Assembly (NCBI GenBank): GCA_002049455.2
Contig: KV918981.1
Span: 1 to 64,000, forward strand
DNA: 64,000 nt
DNA from: Porphyra umbilicalis
Lineage: Eukaryota > Rhodophyta > Bangiophyceae > Bangiales > Bangiaceae
Direction: 5' to 3'
Both the position numbers and the translations under genes were made by a program. Shown here one piece after another: positions 31,859-44,218 of the stretch. Numbering within the stretch: position 1 is the stretch's first letter; every line of letters begins with the position of its first letter. The notes below the pieces were generated by a model. That model saw nothing but the letters and a program-made list of their open reading frames with translations, made no database searches and had not been told where the DNA came from.

Positions 31859-34790
31859 ATGGCGTCGGGGGCGGCCGGTGGCGTTACTCCTGTGCCTACG
31901 GGTGCATCGCTGCCTTCAGGCAGTGTGGCCGGCCTGACCGGTGCTGCCAATGGACCTGATGCCTCCCCCCTCCAACTCCCCGTGCTGGACGTCGGCCCAC
32001 GCCGCTCCAAGCGCACCCTGAAGGCGGAGAAGGTCATCGAGTAACTCGTCGTGCCGTCTTACCCGCAGACATCCAGCTCGCCTACAACTGGTGTGCTCAC
32101 CACGGTGCCGGTCCTCTCGGTGGAGAAGGGATTGAGCCCCAAGATCTTCGTAGCCTACAGGTCAACCGGCGGGCAGAGCCGCAAGCTCACCAACCAGCTC
32201 TCGCCTCACTTTGGGTTTTGCACCTACGAGTGGGTAGATTACCCTTGCTCCGGCGTGGACGCTTGCCCCAACGTCCCGCGCGCTGTAGTGGAGCGGCCGC
32301 ACACTACCCTTGAGCCGGGGGACGCCGACCAGTTTGCTGTTTACGAGAAGCTGTTCGCGAGTGCCAACTCCGAGGCGCCAGACGCGGACACGGCGCAGCA
32401 GGCGCTGGCCCGAGAGTGGGACAAGTACACGTCGGTCGTCGTCCCTTTCATCCACAGGGCGTGCCCTAACGTCATCTGCTCCGGCCTCTCCACTCCCCCC
32501 AAAGGCCAGGTTGTTACCATCCGGTCGTCTGGCAGGAAGTTCTTGGGGTGTGCCAGCTACTCGCCGACTAACCGCAAGGGGCACAAGAACTCATCCATCA
32601 CAAACATCCACGACCTGACGAACATTGAGACGTGGATTGGCGAGGGGAGGTACGTATTTGTGTGCTCGGTTTGCGTTTCTCGTCGCGGGCATGACTACGA
32701 ACTCTCTGTACCGCACGTGATTCTGATATTCTTATCCTTTCAGAAGTGTTTCTATTCTGCGCCTGACGTCTGTTCCCTTTTGAACGTTACGGACAGGTGA
32801 CAAGCATTCCTGAAGGTGTCAGCACCAACCAGCCGTGCATGACCGTCCGCGTGGCGGGTTCTCGCATCAAGTGCAAGGCCCACGCGGGGGAGTCGCTGGC
32901 GCTCTCGTGCCGCTCCAAGTGCAGCAACGTGCTCTACATCGGCACTTCCCTGCTGGATGACGGCGCCCGAGACTTGCAGGGATGCTTCCTCATCCTTTCG
33001 GTTGGCGCCCACACGCACCCTCCCCCACCCATCACCACCTCCACCCGTGGTCTGCTTCTCACAGCCGCAGATGTGAGGGAACACCACCACGTTTCCCTCG
33101 CGGCCGAGGAGGAGGACGTTCGCGACAAGCTGGCCGATGATTACGGCCGGGTGACTGCCGCAGTGCCGCAAGCGGCGTTACGGTATGCTCGCCGGCAGGC
33201 GGCTGCGGAGCGGAATCCCTGGGGACAAGGGCGCGACGCAGCTCTCCGAATGGTTACGCGGGCGGTGACGGCGAGGGATCCTTACTTTAGGGCCCCTGTC
33301 GTGTCAGCGGAGATGGGCTACATCTTCCCCGCCTTCTTGGAGAGAAACGTGCGGCGGGTGGCGAACGGCGTGCTAGCCCTCGAAACGGATGAATACTACA
33401 AGGCCATTGAGTCGGCGGGGCTGGCACGGGACGGCGACTTTTTCGTGCTGGCCATCACCGCGACGATCAACAACAAGTGTATGACGCTCGCCCGCTTTTT
33501 CATCCAGCGGGCCACGCGGCAGGTGGCGCGCACGTGCTACAAACTGTTCTTCCACGAGGTGCTCAAAATCAACCCCAATTGGGCGCCATGGCATGTGCTT
33601 GTGGCGCGGAAGCTGCCGGTCGTCGACCCGAGCCTTGACGGCCCCCCGGCGGCGGCGGTCCGCCAAGCCACGGAGTTGGTACAAAAGATGAACCAGGGAG
33701 TCCTTGTCGGCGTCACCCTGGACTTCTCCGCCTCCCTGGCCGGGGGTATTTGTGACGCCCTCGAGGACGTTGGTTTTGACGAGTTCGACGCCGACGGGCA
33801 TGCCGGAAACATCCTTTTTGGCTGCAAGGCCCACGCCAATCGGGTCTGCGACCGGGCGCCTCTTACCGTGCGCGCACCGCTGAGGCAGCTTATCGAGTGC
33901 GTCAACGTTGATGAAGCGCAGCGGCTACGAGCGCTGGTCATACAACGCGAGCCGACGCGCGACTGCGCAGGCGTCCTGGCCAACAAGCGCTTGCTCCCCG
34001 CGTTTTGACCCGCATTCTCCGAGGCAGACGACCTCCAGCGAGAGGTTGCCTCTTCAACCACAAACACGGAGGAGTCGCAGAACGAGCGCGTTTACAAGCT
34101 GTGCGGACGGCGGCAGCCGTTGATGGTGGCCATGACCGGCAGTAAGTTCGTGGACCAGCGAGACGCGGACGAGCTTGAGAACGGGCGCGCGGCCGGGGCG
34201 TACACGTCAAGGAGCGCGCCGACCGCTCCCAGCGGCGCCGTGACAAGCGCCGTCGGGCGCGCCTATCTCAAGGCGACTGCCCTTTCGCGGAGGACGTGCC
34301 TGCTGAAGTTGGACCAATGTCGGGCGCTGCGGCGAGCGTGGGACCTGGGGATGGTGATGGAGGAGGGCAGGGGACGGGTCACAGTGGACGCGGGGCTCTA
34401 GGGGCCAGTGCCGGCAGTACCGTTGGGTCTGTGCCGGCCGCCGGCCGTACCCAGCCCCAGAGGAAGCGGAGTTGCGGGGTCCGGGTAGCTCCGTCGAGCT
34501 CAACGGACGTCCGCATCGCGGAGCTCGAGAAGCAGCTGCTTGAGCAGCGCAACAAGACACTGGAGGCAGAAAATGCTGCTCTTCGGGCAAGTGCCAACGT
34601 CGTGCTGGGCGGTCCCGCCGACGGGAGTGCGACGGCTGATCAGCCAAACGGCACCCAGAGCGGTGGTCAGCCGCCCCCCTGGTTCATCAACCTCATAACG
34701 GCGGTAAGTCAGGTCCCCTCACAGAGAGCGCGGATTGGCAGCGACGGCAGCAACTGTGGTGAAAATGGTGGTGATGACGGCTCACAGTAG
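31859..34790 (+). pseudogene. MULE-like transposase gene set, two exons, interrupted
   Basis: One frame begins MASGAAGG at 31859 and runs through PRRSKRTLKAEK, then TAA at 32042-32044, then continues from about 32051 (VLSVEKGLSPKIF, CPNVICSGL). An intron at 32654-32796 (GTATTT...ACGGACAG, 143 bp, phase 0) joins GEGRY to VTSIPEG. Exon 2 has a Cys/His segment (KCKAHAGESLALSCRSKC ... VGAHTHPPPP) resembling the zinc-binding N-terminal region of MULE-type transposases. It then has MTLARFFIQRATRQVARTCY and VLVGVTLDFSASLAGG ... GCKAHANRVC, which resemble the D-containing core of that superfamily. TGA at 34006-34008 is followed by further open sequence in frame. From about 34180 another frame carries a basic stretch and a leucine-zipper-like coil (IAELEKQLLEQ, LEAENAALR). 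The family call rests on pattern resemblance only. Confidence 0.45.
32654..32796 (+). other. Probable intron in the MULE-like gene
   Basis: The donor is TAC|GTATTT and the acceptor GTTACGGACAG|GTGACA after a T-rich stretch. Removal joins two frames that are each protein-like and open. A better donor consensus (AG|GTACGT at 32649) gives a stop after splicing, so I prefer the phase-0 site. An alternative acceptor at TTTCAG (about 32742) also leads to a stop. Confidence 0.55.
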
Positions 34791-36577
34791 AATAGGAAAT
34801 GATTGGTGTGATGGCCCGCAGTAGAATAGAAAGAAATGGCATGGACCCGCGCAAACCAAATGACATGGATACGAAATCGCCCAGCCAGACCGTGCACTTG
34901 CTTCCCCCCCCCTCTTGCACACCTCAACCCACGCGCCTTAAGGCACCACGCTGACCCCCTTTAAAAAGATACTCTCTCTATCCTTTCTGCTCTCAGTGCC
35001 CGTCCCACAGCACCCCAAGTTTACCGGTTCCATGACCAACACGAGCGCTCTAGCCGCGGCGCCGCCGCGGCTGGGGTGGTAGCGGCGGCAGCGGCGACGG
35101 CTGCGGCGTCGGCGGTCGCCCCCCCCACCCCTCGGCGGCCGCGTGCCGACGGCCGCTCCCCCCCCGCCCGTCCCCCCGGATAACGCCCGCAACAGAAAGG
35201 CCGTGTCACAACTCGTGCGTCGCGAGCGACATGTCCGCGTCGAGCCTGAGCGCCCAGGTCGACGACTCGCTCACCACTGTGACGCGTACCGTAGGGGGGG
35301 GGGAGGCGCCCCCGCCCCGCACGAGCCGCACCGCCGCCAACACCGCGTCGACGGTGAGGCCCGGGGGGGGGAAGGGGCGTCCCCGCCGCCGGGCACCGCC
35401 GCGACGCGGGACGCTGCCACCCAACACCCGCGGGGGGGGGGGAAGGATGGCCGAAAGGCTGCCGCATCAAACTGCAGGACAGCGGCGTGGAGGTAGGGCA
35501 CGGTGGTGGGGGGGGGGTGGTCGTCGTGGCATCTGCCGCCAGTACGGACGGCGACGGGAACGGTGGCGGCAGCGGCGGCGGCAGTGACGGCGCCGCGGGC
35601 GTCCGTGGGCGGCGGCGCGGCGTCCGTGGGCGGTGGCGCGGCGAGCCGCCCTCCCGCCGCGGGGCCACCGCCCGCGGCGTCACGACGATGGCGGCGACGG
35701 CGGCGGCGGCAGCGGTGGCGACGAGTCGTCCCGCTGACACGACACGCGCGAGCGCCACCGCCGCCTTGGCTGTGGCGGCGGCGGCCGTGCTGGCGCCGCG
35801 GGCATCCTTGTTCGGCGGCGCGGCGAGCCGCCCGCCCGCCGCGGGGCCACCGCTCGCGGCGACACGGCGGCGGCGGCGGCGGCGGCGGTGGCGGCAGCGG
35901 CAGCGGCGGCAGCGGCGGCCGCGGGTCGTCCCGCTGCCTTGACGGGCGCGAGCGCCACCGCCGCCGTGGTGGCAGCGGCGGCGGCGCGCACCACCGCGCG
36001 GTCGGCGGTGCGGGCGGCGGGCGCCATGGACCCGCCGCGGCGCCCGGAGCCGACGGCGCGGCGGTGCGGCGGCGGGCGCCATGGACCCACCGCGGCGCCC
36101 GGGGCCGACGGCGCTGCCCTGTGGCGGGCGGCGCGTCGGTGCCGCCAGGGAGGGGGGAGCGGCGTGCCGTCGGCGCGCGGCACAGCCCGTTGCGTGACGC
36201 CCGCGGTCGGTCGGGCGTGCGGCGCCGGTCGGGCGTGCGGCGGCCAACGGTTGGCGGCCATGGCCGCGCGGGGGGCGGGCGTTTTTGAGAGCGCCGCCGT
36301 CGCCAGACGGGGCGGGCGCGGGCGCCCGTCTGCCTTCCGCGCGGGTGGCGCGCGGCGGAGGGCGGGCGCCGCAGCGCGCGTGGCCGTCGTGCCACGGCGG
36401 GAGGGGGGGGGGGGGGAGACGGCCGGGGGGGGAAGCGCGGTGCGCCGGGCACGTGTGCCACCATCCGCGGCGGGGAAAGCGGTGATCGTCCTGTTGAGCA
36501 CCGGCCAGCAGCACGCTGTCGAGTTTGAGTACCGATGAAAACGTGCGGGTACGCACTTCCGATCCCGTCTCAGGGCT
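34791..36577. other. GC-rich low-complexity tract inside the candidate transposon
   Basis: From about 35040 to 36470 GCGGCGGC words dominate, with poly-G runs near 35287-35294, 35432-35443 and 36402-36416. The long frames on both strands are Ala/Arg/Pro/Gly-rich and mutually overlapping. No domain was found, so no gene is called. Confidence 0.5.
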
Positions 36578-36606
36578 CCATCCTTACTTCCATCAACTGA
36601 TACTTA

Positions 36607-37298
36607 CCAGGCCCCACCATACGTATATTGTGAGAAGGTATTTTTACAGGTGTAAGTGTCTGAACTCCCGTACCCGTAGGCAGCAAGGCGGCTGGCACCC
36701 ACACCCATAACAACAATTGAATAGGTAGCCGTCGGTATCTATAAATTCCGACCGACAGCGGAGTTAAACCCAGAAGAGCGCGCCAATCGAATGCAATAAT
36801 GTCATTTCACCTCCGCTAAGTACCAGTTGATATGTGGACTTGATTTGAATACAAAAAAGTTCTAGTTGGGGTGGACATTCCGAACCGTGGTGTGCTCGCC
36901 AAAGGGCGCCCGTTAGAATTCTCGCGCGAGCCGTTGACAACGCCGCAAGCGGGATGACTGATGTGACGGAACGGATCCGACATGCTCGCGAAAAATAGGC
37001 GCTTGGCGCTGCTAAAGATCGGCAGCTGTTCCAAGACAATCAATTTCGGAATTGATTCGTACTCGTGTTTTCAAGGTATATTTCGTATTGATGCACTTGA
37101 AGATATACGTGGCCAGTATTTGGACTCGAATTCAACGATTCGTATATACCGTACCCGAAGCTGAAAACGATACTTATGACAGGGCCTGATACGTACTTAC
37201 TTGCAGCGCTTACCCCGGATGCGTCCATGCGGAGCGTCAACGCTCGTTCCATTGCCGAGTTCTTTGCGCACCAATATGAGTCGCGCTCATACGCCTTA
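36607..37298. other. Intergenic, AT-richer, no gene seen
   Basis: Words such as CGTATATAC and ATACGTG are frequent at 37070-37160. No protein-like frame. Confidence 0.4.
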
Positions 37299-37842
37299 GA
37301 GCATCTCCACCAATGGCTCCAACCGTCCAAACAGCCAAACGTGGCACCGTTTGGCCAACGGGGGCATTGGTGGAGAAAGCGAGGTCCAAAAGTACTGTGT
37401 GACTGTGATGTGACGGCATAAAAATAGCATTCCTCACATTTTCCAATCCCTTAATGCATCTCGTGGTGGCCTCGCGGGATCGCCCTTCTTTTGGAGCTTG
37501 AGCGGCAGCGCCACTCCAAACAGGCCTGTTTGGAGACGCTCCGAGCCGTTTGGCCGACCCCTGGTTCCCTGTTCTGACCACGTAAGCCAATGGAAAGCGT
37601 GACACGTGGCTTGCAGACAGTTGCGAGACGATCTGGCAGTCATGGAGATTCTCTGTAGTGCGTCTGTGGGAATACTGGGAAGCCACAAAAGAGGCCCACC
37701 GCCAGAGACGTCGAGGCGAGCCCAAGTTTGAGACGTGATCTGCTTAGTTTTGGCTCTGTTTTTGGAGAGCCAGTGATAGCGCCACACGTTGCGCACACGT
37801 GGCCGTTGGGTTGGACGGTTGGCTCCATTGGCGGAGATGCTC
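37299..37842. mobile_element. PIF/Harbinger-type MITE with TTA target duplication (M3)
   Basis: The left end GAGCATCTCCACCAATGG and the right end reversed, GAGCATCTCCGCCAATGG, are terminal inverted repeats. Similarity continues inward for about 45 bases (CCAACCGTCCAA on both). TTA at 37296-37298 and TTA at 37843-37845 flank the 544-bp element. A 3-bp TTA/TWA duplication and ends beginning GAGCATCTCC are characteristic of PIF/Harbinger elements and Tourist-like MITEs. No transposase is encoded, so it would depend on a Harbinger source such as the relics at 15969 or 58339. Confidence 0.9.
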
Positions 37843-37845
37843 TTA

Positions 37846-39040
37846 ATGCGTGGAATCGACCTTTAGGAGGGGTCTTGTACCATAGGGGTTCTGGCGGTCT
37901 TAGGGGGTCTCAGGGGGGTTGACTGGGAGCCTCGCCCGAATCTGACATTTGGGCGGCATCGCCACGCTGACCAATTGTCGGAAGTTAGTTGCGACTCCAA
38001 CAAGGTCAGATATCGCTCGCTCCCGGGCGCTCAAGTTGTTCAAGTCGTGTAGTGCACTTAAACGAAGTGCTCACGATTGCTCGACACAGGCCGCTCAATC
38101 TCGCCCCTTTCACATAGTCAAGAGCCACACGTCGTCGCCCAGCCAACCCGCGCACATCATGTGTAAGATACCCATAGCGCTCTCATTCAGCCGCAATATC
38201 GAAACATGCCTCTAAGCTCTTCAAACATCGTCCACTGATCGAAACGAGCTTGGTACGCCGGCGAGACAAAACGCGCATGAGCCTGTATCGCTCCGCTCAG
38301 GTCACTTCATGGTATAAGCCGATGTTCGTCTTTCACGAAAGTCAAGAGGGGCGCCCGTGGTTGGCTGTTTTGGACCCATTTTGTGCTAGGAAGGATAGTG
38401 TTTCATCGAGAGGTGCCATGCGCGTTGTACGGGCTCTACGGCCGAATGCTTCACGGCTGACTGATGTCCCGCCAACAGCTGTGAAAACGTACTTACCTGC
38501 CACCGAGTTCAGCATGTTTTGTATTTTCCTCTCTTCCTCTGCCTTACTGTCAAATCCTGGATACCACCTTGTGCCGAGAACCTGTGGAAGCATTTGTGAT
38601 GGACTACATTGCGGTGCTTTTAGATTTGATGGTTGACAGATCCTTCGTTCGGAGGGGGGTCTGGGTCCTGGTTGCTTCGTGAACCCAACTACTGTACTGA
38701 CCACCGATTGACTATCTGAGGACCATCCGATGACCGTCTGATGGCCATCTGATGTCGATTGTAACCCCCTGACCGAGTGCCCAAAACTGATTGCTGACGG
38801 TGGCGTGCTTCCGGAAGCCCTCATGACGCGGAGGTGGAAAGATATTGGCCACGCGCCCGATGCGCGGGCCGACCAGCAGGCTGTTCTCACAGCAAGGTCC
38901 TGTCACCTGTTCCCAACGTGTCGACTGCTCGAAGCAACCAACGGCTGTAGTCGCCCGCTGGTGCAAACGCCTCCCCCTGATCCACGGACCCCCTTCAGCC
39001 ATTTCTCCACGGACCCCCTCCGCCCATCCTCCACGGGGTA
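37846..39040. other. Intergenic, no gene seen
   Basis: About 1.2 kb with short open frames only. 38700-38760 has repeated CGATGACCGTCTGATGGCC-like words. It may hold the promoter of the downstream unknown gene. Confidence 0.35.
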
Positions 39041-41913
39041 ATGCCCCCTACGAAAAGGACCCGTCACTCGTTTCCCACACCGCCATGGGTTTTGTGGTTA
39101 CGGGATGCTGGCCATGCAAGCGAGCACGACCGCCGGCGCGCGGAGACCGTGGCGTGGTCTGACGCCTTTGACGATCGCACACACGGGAACCGCTCCCTGC
39201 TGCGCGTGACAGAGAAGCTGTACGGCAACGGTGCTGCCAAGGCCAGTCGACAGCCCGGCGCGGACCCTGGCACGCTGGCCGCCCGCGCGGGCGCCGCCGG
39301 ACCCGCTTCCGCCGCCGTTGGCGGCGCGGCGGATGGAAGCTCGGCGTCTGCTGGTGCACGTGGCGGGGGGATTCAAACCCCACCACGGGCCGGGGCGGCG
39401 GGTGCAATCGAGGCCCCGGCGGGAGCGGGCAGCGGAAGCGTGGAAGCCGGCCCATTGGCGTCCAATGTCGGTCGCGAGTCTCCCCTACCCCCGCCTTTCT
39501 CGTCTGACATTCCTCCCCCCCCGCCTCCGCCGCTACCGGTGGGGCCGGATGGTCACCCACAGGTGCCGCCGCCTCCCCCTTGTCGCCCGCTGGCTCACAC
39601 CCGCGCCATCTTGGCCGTCGTCGAGGCAGGCTTGCTTTCTAGGCCACCGTCTGCCCCGCCATCCCTCCCCTCGTCGCCTCTACCGCCATCAGCCCTTCCA
39701 TCCCGACCCCCGTCGCCTCCTCCCCCATTACCGCCATCGCCCCCGCCTGGGCCTGTCGCAGCGCGCCCGTTGCTGGTGCTGCGGCCGTTCTCAGACAAGG
39801 ACATGGACCAGGCGAGGCGCATCTGCACGTCGGTGGCCCTCCCGGACGTGTTGATTCGGTACGCCAGGGACTTGCCCGTCTCGTTCCCAGGCGGCACGTT
39901 TGCGTTGGCGGCCTGGAAGAACCCCGGCGTCGTGAGCGCGGCCATGCGTGCCGTCATGGACGCCGGCAACCTGCGGCACCACATGGACGCGGACAATGTC
40001 AACTGCTGCTCTAAGGCGTCTTTCGTCACCGGCTTGATCCCTGACGCGCCCGCCAACGTCCATTCACTCGTAAACACACGAAGTGGCTGGCGGCCTTCCC
40101 CACTTTCAAGCTTTGGCTGGAGGAGGGGCTGGCGGGGCTCTCCTCGTGCCGCAGCGCGCAGCACGACAAGGCGATTATGTGCTCGCAGTGCGACGCATTT
40201 ACGGGGCTGCGCGCCCGCCAACTGGCAGAGACGTTTGCGGCCATGCACCGGGCGGGCCCCCGGCTGTGGGGGGAAGCAGAGTACCAGGCGGTCCTTGCCG
40301 CGACACGCGGCGCCCCCTAGAACATCTCCAAGATGCGGGATGTCATGCAAGCTCCCCCCTACAATTGGGTGTACTGCACGGCTAACTTGGGTGCGGCCAG
40401 ACCTCGTACGTTCGACCATCCACCAGATGACAATTGCGATTCGTGCCCGTCATGGCGTAAGTACCTGTGCGTCTGCGGCGCCAAAGTACCGTCGCAAGTA
40501 CCTGCGTCCGTCACGATCGCGGGGGATCTGTCTGCTCTGAGCGGGCTGGACACTATTTTCTGCAGCACTTTGTGCGTGCGCAACACGAACGTGCCCTCCA
40601 CAGTCTTCCCCCAGCTCCGACTCAGGCTCCAAGACCGGGACGGACGGTGTCGCTGGGCGCGTGCTGCGGACCTTTTTTGCGGCATTGCCGCCAATGACGA
40701 TCCGCTGGTGGACAGGCTGCTGAGTGCGCACGGGCAGCACGGTGCTCCCCCCCCCTTTCCCGCCCACTGGGAGCTCGTGGAGGTTAGTGAGGAGTTCTTT
40801 GGACGCGACAACGCGGCACGGACGGCAGCACGCGCGAGGGCGCTGTATATGCGGCGGGCAGAGCCTTCGGGCTCTTCCTCTCCACTAGACTCTGTGGTGC
40901 CCGCCTTCGGCAACTTGAGCCGACAAGCGCCGGTGAATCGGGAATTCCAGAACGCTCTGCGCGGGGTCAACAACATTTACGAGGCGGTGATGGCGACGAT
41001 CGTGGTGGCCTGGAGCGACCCGACGTTGCAGCCCCGCAATGCGTCGCACCGGCAGTACCCGCCGCTGCGCCGGGCCTTCATTCCCGTCATCCGGACAAGG
41101 AGCGCCCGGGCTGCAGAGGCAGCCGGGGACGACGATGATGCGGAGGACGTGGCGGTGGAAGCAACCGCCATGGGGGAGGAGGCCGCGTCGACGTCGTGGG
41201 CGGCCAACCCCTCTGTCGTCGAGTCGTCTAATGACTCGAAGGTCTTTTCGACTAAGGAGAAATTCGGCGCGTGGCTCGACACGGGCGAGGACCTGTGGGT
41301 GTACACCACCACGCGCCGCGAGGACATGCTTTTTGTTCTGAAGCACGGCATCCACGCCATTTTTACAATCCTGTCGGCTGCTGCAGGCAGGCCTGGCGGC
41401 TCGGCGAGCTTTCACCTCCGCCCTTTGACGTCGTGGTCGGTGCTCATGAGGGCGGCCAAGTTTGGCTTCAGCAAGATGGACACCTGGGGAGGAGAGGGCG
41501 ACGCCTACCTCATTTTGATGAAGGAGACGCCGGACAGTGCGCTGCTGCGCTCTGAGACCTATATGCACATGGTCTACTGGTTCCACCGAAGCTGCACCAC
41601 GGACGACCGCCGCGCAGCAACGCTGTGCATCCCGTACGAATTGGCAGCAGGCCGCTACATTTGCGTCGACTACTACGACAAAGCGTACCCTTGGGTGGAG
41701 GTCGTGGTACCCTCCCCCGCCCTCTGGACACGAGGCGTGACCGACTGCCTTTCTCCGGAGCTGATCAACCACGAGCAGGCGGGACGCCTCATCGGCCAGG
41801 TATGGGACCTTCAGTCCCAGTTGCTGGTAAACCACCTGGTCTTCCAGGCGGGGGTGGTCCGCGCACGGCGGGGTACCGGGAGACGGGATAAGGTTGTACG
41901 CGGGACCGTGTAG
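39041..41913 (+). pseudogene. Large unrecognised Cys-containing protein, one frameshift and one stop
   Basis: About 955 codons from ATG at 39041 (MPPTKRTRH) to TAG at 41911-41913. The frame is open to about 40080. The protein-like sequence then continues in the next frame (KWLAAFPTFKLWLEEGL, MCSQCDAFTGL) until TAG at 40318-40320 and carries on in that same frame to the end. Visible parts are a Pro-rich linker (residues about 145-245), a helical region (FSDKDMDQARRIC, FALAAWKNPGVV), paired cysteines (MCSQC, CDSCPSWRKYLCVC, CSTLC) suggesting zinc binding, an acidic patch (GDDDDAEDV), and a well-structured C-terminal region with many aromatics (MHMVYWFHRSC, YICVDYYDKAYPWVEVVV). I recognise no family. 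The GTAAACAC at the shift (about 40069) could be a splice donor, but no good acceptor makes a frame without the later stop. The setting suggests a mobile-element protein; a host gene is not excluded. Confidence 0.6.
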
Positions 41914-44218
41914 GAGCCGCAGCAGCCGGGCGTCGAGGGGGGGGGGCGCAGAGGAGCGCCAGAGGGATTCACTGGCAGGGACCACGGGGGCCGTGGCGGT
42001 GGCGGCCGTTGGGCCATGAATGAGAGAGCCAGCGGAGAGGGCAATGGGGGGGGCCTGCCGAGGGGCCGACCACAGCGGCGGCAGGCCGGTGGAGGCGACG
42101 TGTGTGCAGCCGACCTGCCGTGGAACCGAGGTGCACGCGGCGCTCACCGCCGAGGCACGCCGCCGGCACGCCGCCGGCAGCACCCACCGTCGAAATAGCA
42201 CGAGCGCGTGCCGCCGCGACCGCCGCCGCCGCCAGGCACGGCCACGGGCGGTGCGCCTCGTCCGCCCCCCCGGGAGGGGGGACCCAACGCAGCTGACCGT
42301 GTCCACGGCCGCGACAGCCACGGGCGGAGGGCGACCGACCGACCAGCCGCCGCGACCAGCCGCCGCGACCAGCCGTCGCGGCGTGCCAAGACAGACGTCC
42401 CCAGCAGGGCGGTCGGCGACGCCGTTCACGGCCTCTGCCGGCGGCGCGACGCCACACGTAGTGTCGGCGTCGGCCGCCCCGGTCAGCAAGCGGTGGCGGG
42501 GCCCTCGATATGGACTGTCCTCCTACCACATCGGCCGCCGCCGGCGCATCCATGCACCCGCCCCGTGCCGCACCCGTGGGGCGCGGCGGGCGGTCCCCGT
42601 CGGCGACGCGGTCGCGCTGGCGCGGATGCTGTCACGCCGGTGCGGTGGTGGGGGCAGTCCGCGGGCGGCGACATTAGGGCCATGGGCGCGGAGGGGGGGG
42701 GGGAGGGGAGGGGGGGGGGCGTTCGCACCGACGCCGGCAGCTGGCGCACGTCCCGCACCGTCGTCGCACGTGTCTCTCTGGTGGCGAGAATGCCACTGCG
42801 TCCGCCGCCGGCGCCGCGTCAGCCGTCAGGGGCCGCCGCCGCGGGAGCGCCACCCGCCGCACGCGCGCGTCGCGGGGAGGGGCCGCCGCACGGGTGACCG
42901 CCGTGCGGGAGCGGCGGCCGGTGAGCCGCCGGCCCGCGCGGGTGTCTGTACCGGTCGGGCACCCCCCGGCCCCCTTCCCCCCCAGATGTCTTGCCACGGC
43001 AAAAGAGGGAAAGAACAGGCCGACACGTTGCGGCAGAGGTGCGGCTCCCCCCCGCCGCGCACAAAAAAAGTGGAAGGAGCAACCACGCGGGGGATGGGCG
43101 GCGGCCGGCGGGAAAACGGGGGGGGGGGGGATGGCCGTACGCCAAGTAATGGTTAGCAAGGCGATCCAGCGGCGACTACGCCTCGTGGCAGGCGCGTCGG
43201 CCGACCGGCCGCCGGCCGCCGCCCACCTGGCCGCTGTAGCATACACAAAGGAGGTGTGGGCAAGCGCTTCCAGGGTCAGCACCTCACGCAACGCGCGAGG
43301 AGCGCCGCAGGCGGTGCAGCGACACCGCGTGGCCGCCACGTCCAACCCAACCATCAAACCAGCGAGCGCCCCCGCTTTGACGACCCACGGCAGGGGAAGG
43401 TGGGGCTCCCAGAGCGAGTTTCACGCGCTTCTGGTGCCGCCGGTGCCCTTGCCCCTCTGCGGAGCTCCCAGCGCAGCGCCAAGCGAGGGGACAACGCTGA
43501 GAACAGCGGGAGGCCAAGAGTGGCCGCGCCGGACAGACACTATGAGTGCAGGGAGCGCCAAGCAAGATATACGGCAAGCCACGCGCAAACGCCTGGGGCG
43601 GGGCCATCCAAGAGGAATGCCGTGAAGGGGGGCCGAGGAGGACGGACGGGGCGGTGAGCACCGTGGCCGGGCAAAGGGGGGGACGGCCGCAGTGGCAATG
43701 AGCATAGGGGCGCCCGGTTGAGGGAGGGGGCCAACGGGTCGCCGTCCGCCCGCGGTTGCCTGGGGTTGGGGCACGACAGCGGTGGCGGATGGGGGGATGG
43801 GGAAGTGGGCCGACGCGATAGGACTTCGCCGTGTCGTCGCCAAGAGAGATGCGCACAAGCGAAAAAAGAGTTTTTGCAACGCGTGTGACAACGGTTTGTG
43901 AGTAGTTTGTGACAGTATCGGCCGGATGAACGCTCTGTATGGGATCGGATACCGAGACGGATACAGGATCTCTTCTTACGATCTTCTCACGTTGTGACTA
44001 ATTCGGGAAAATGATTACGGGACGTGAGAGCGTCGACTGATGAGCACAGGAATGTCTGGGCACTCCGTTTGTTGGCGCCGCGCGAGTCTGCGGCCGACGC
44101 GCGCACACCTTATTTCCTCCGCTGTGCACCACGTACTCCCCCTTTGCGCCCACCCCTGTCCACCGAGGATCCTCAATAAATTCCTTGCACCGCGCCCGAC
44201 TCTATTGTTTCTGTCACC
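41914..44218. other. GC-rich low-complexity block and spacer
   Basis: 41935-43140 is G+C-dominated, with poly-G runs (about 42688-42718, 43120-43130) and short repeats such as CCGCGACCAGCCG. 43150-43640 contains an open frame rich in Arg/Ala/Gly without domains. 43880-44210 is of ordinary composition and leads into the Myb-like gene. No supportable gene. Confidence 0.4.

Larger units (their letters stand above)
31378..36606. mobile_element. Candidate DNA transposon with 29-bp inverted ends
   Basis: The 29 bases at 31378-31406 (TAAGTATCAGTT, one variable base, ATGGAAGTAAGG) recur as the inverse complement at 36578-36606 with two mismatches. Between them lies the only protein-like gene of the interval, a MULE-like ORF set at 31859-34790, plus a GC-rich tract. 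Similar but weaker matches (GTATG...GG) lie just outside both arms, so the true ends may be some 20 bases further out. I could not fix a target duplication. Confidence 0.5.

Noticed and set aside
32649-32796. Donor AG|GTACGT at 32649 as the intron start in the MULE-like gene
   Set aside because: It is the better consensus, but joining it to either visible acceptor gives an immediate stop; the phase-0 donor at 32654 keeps the frame.
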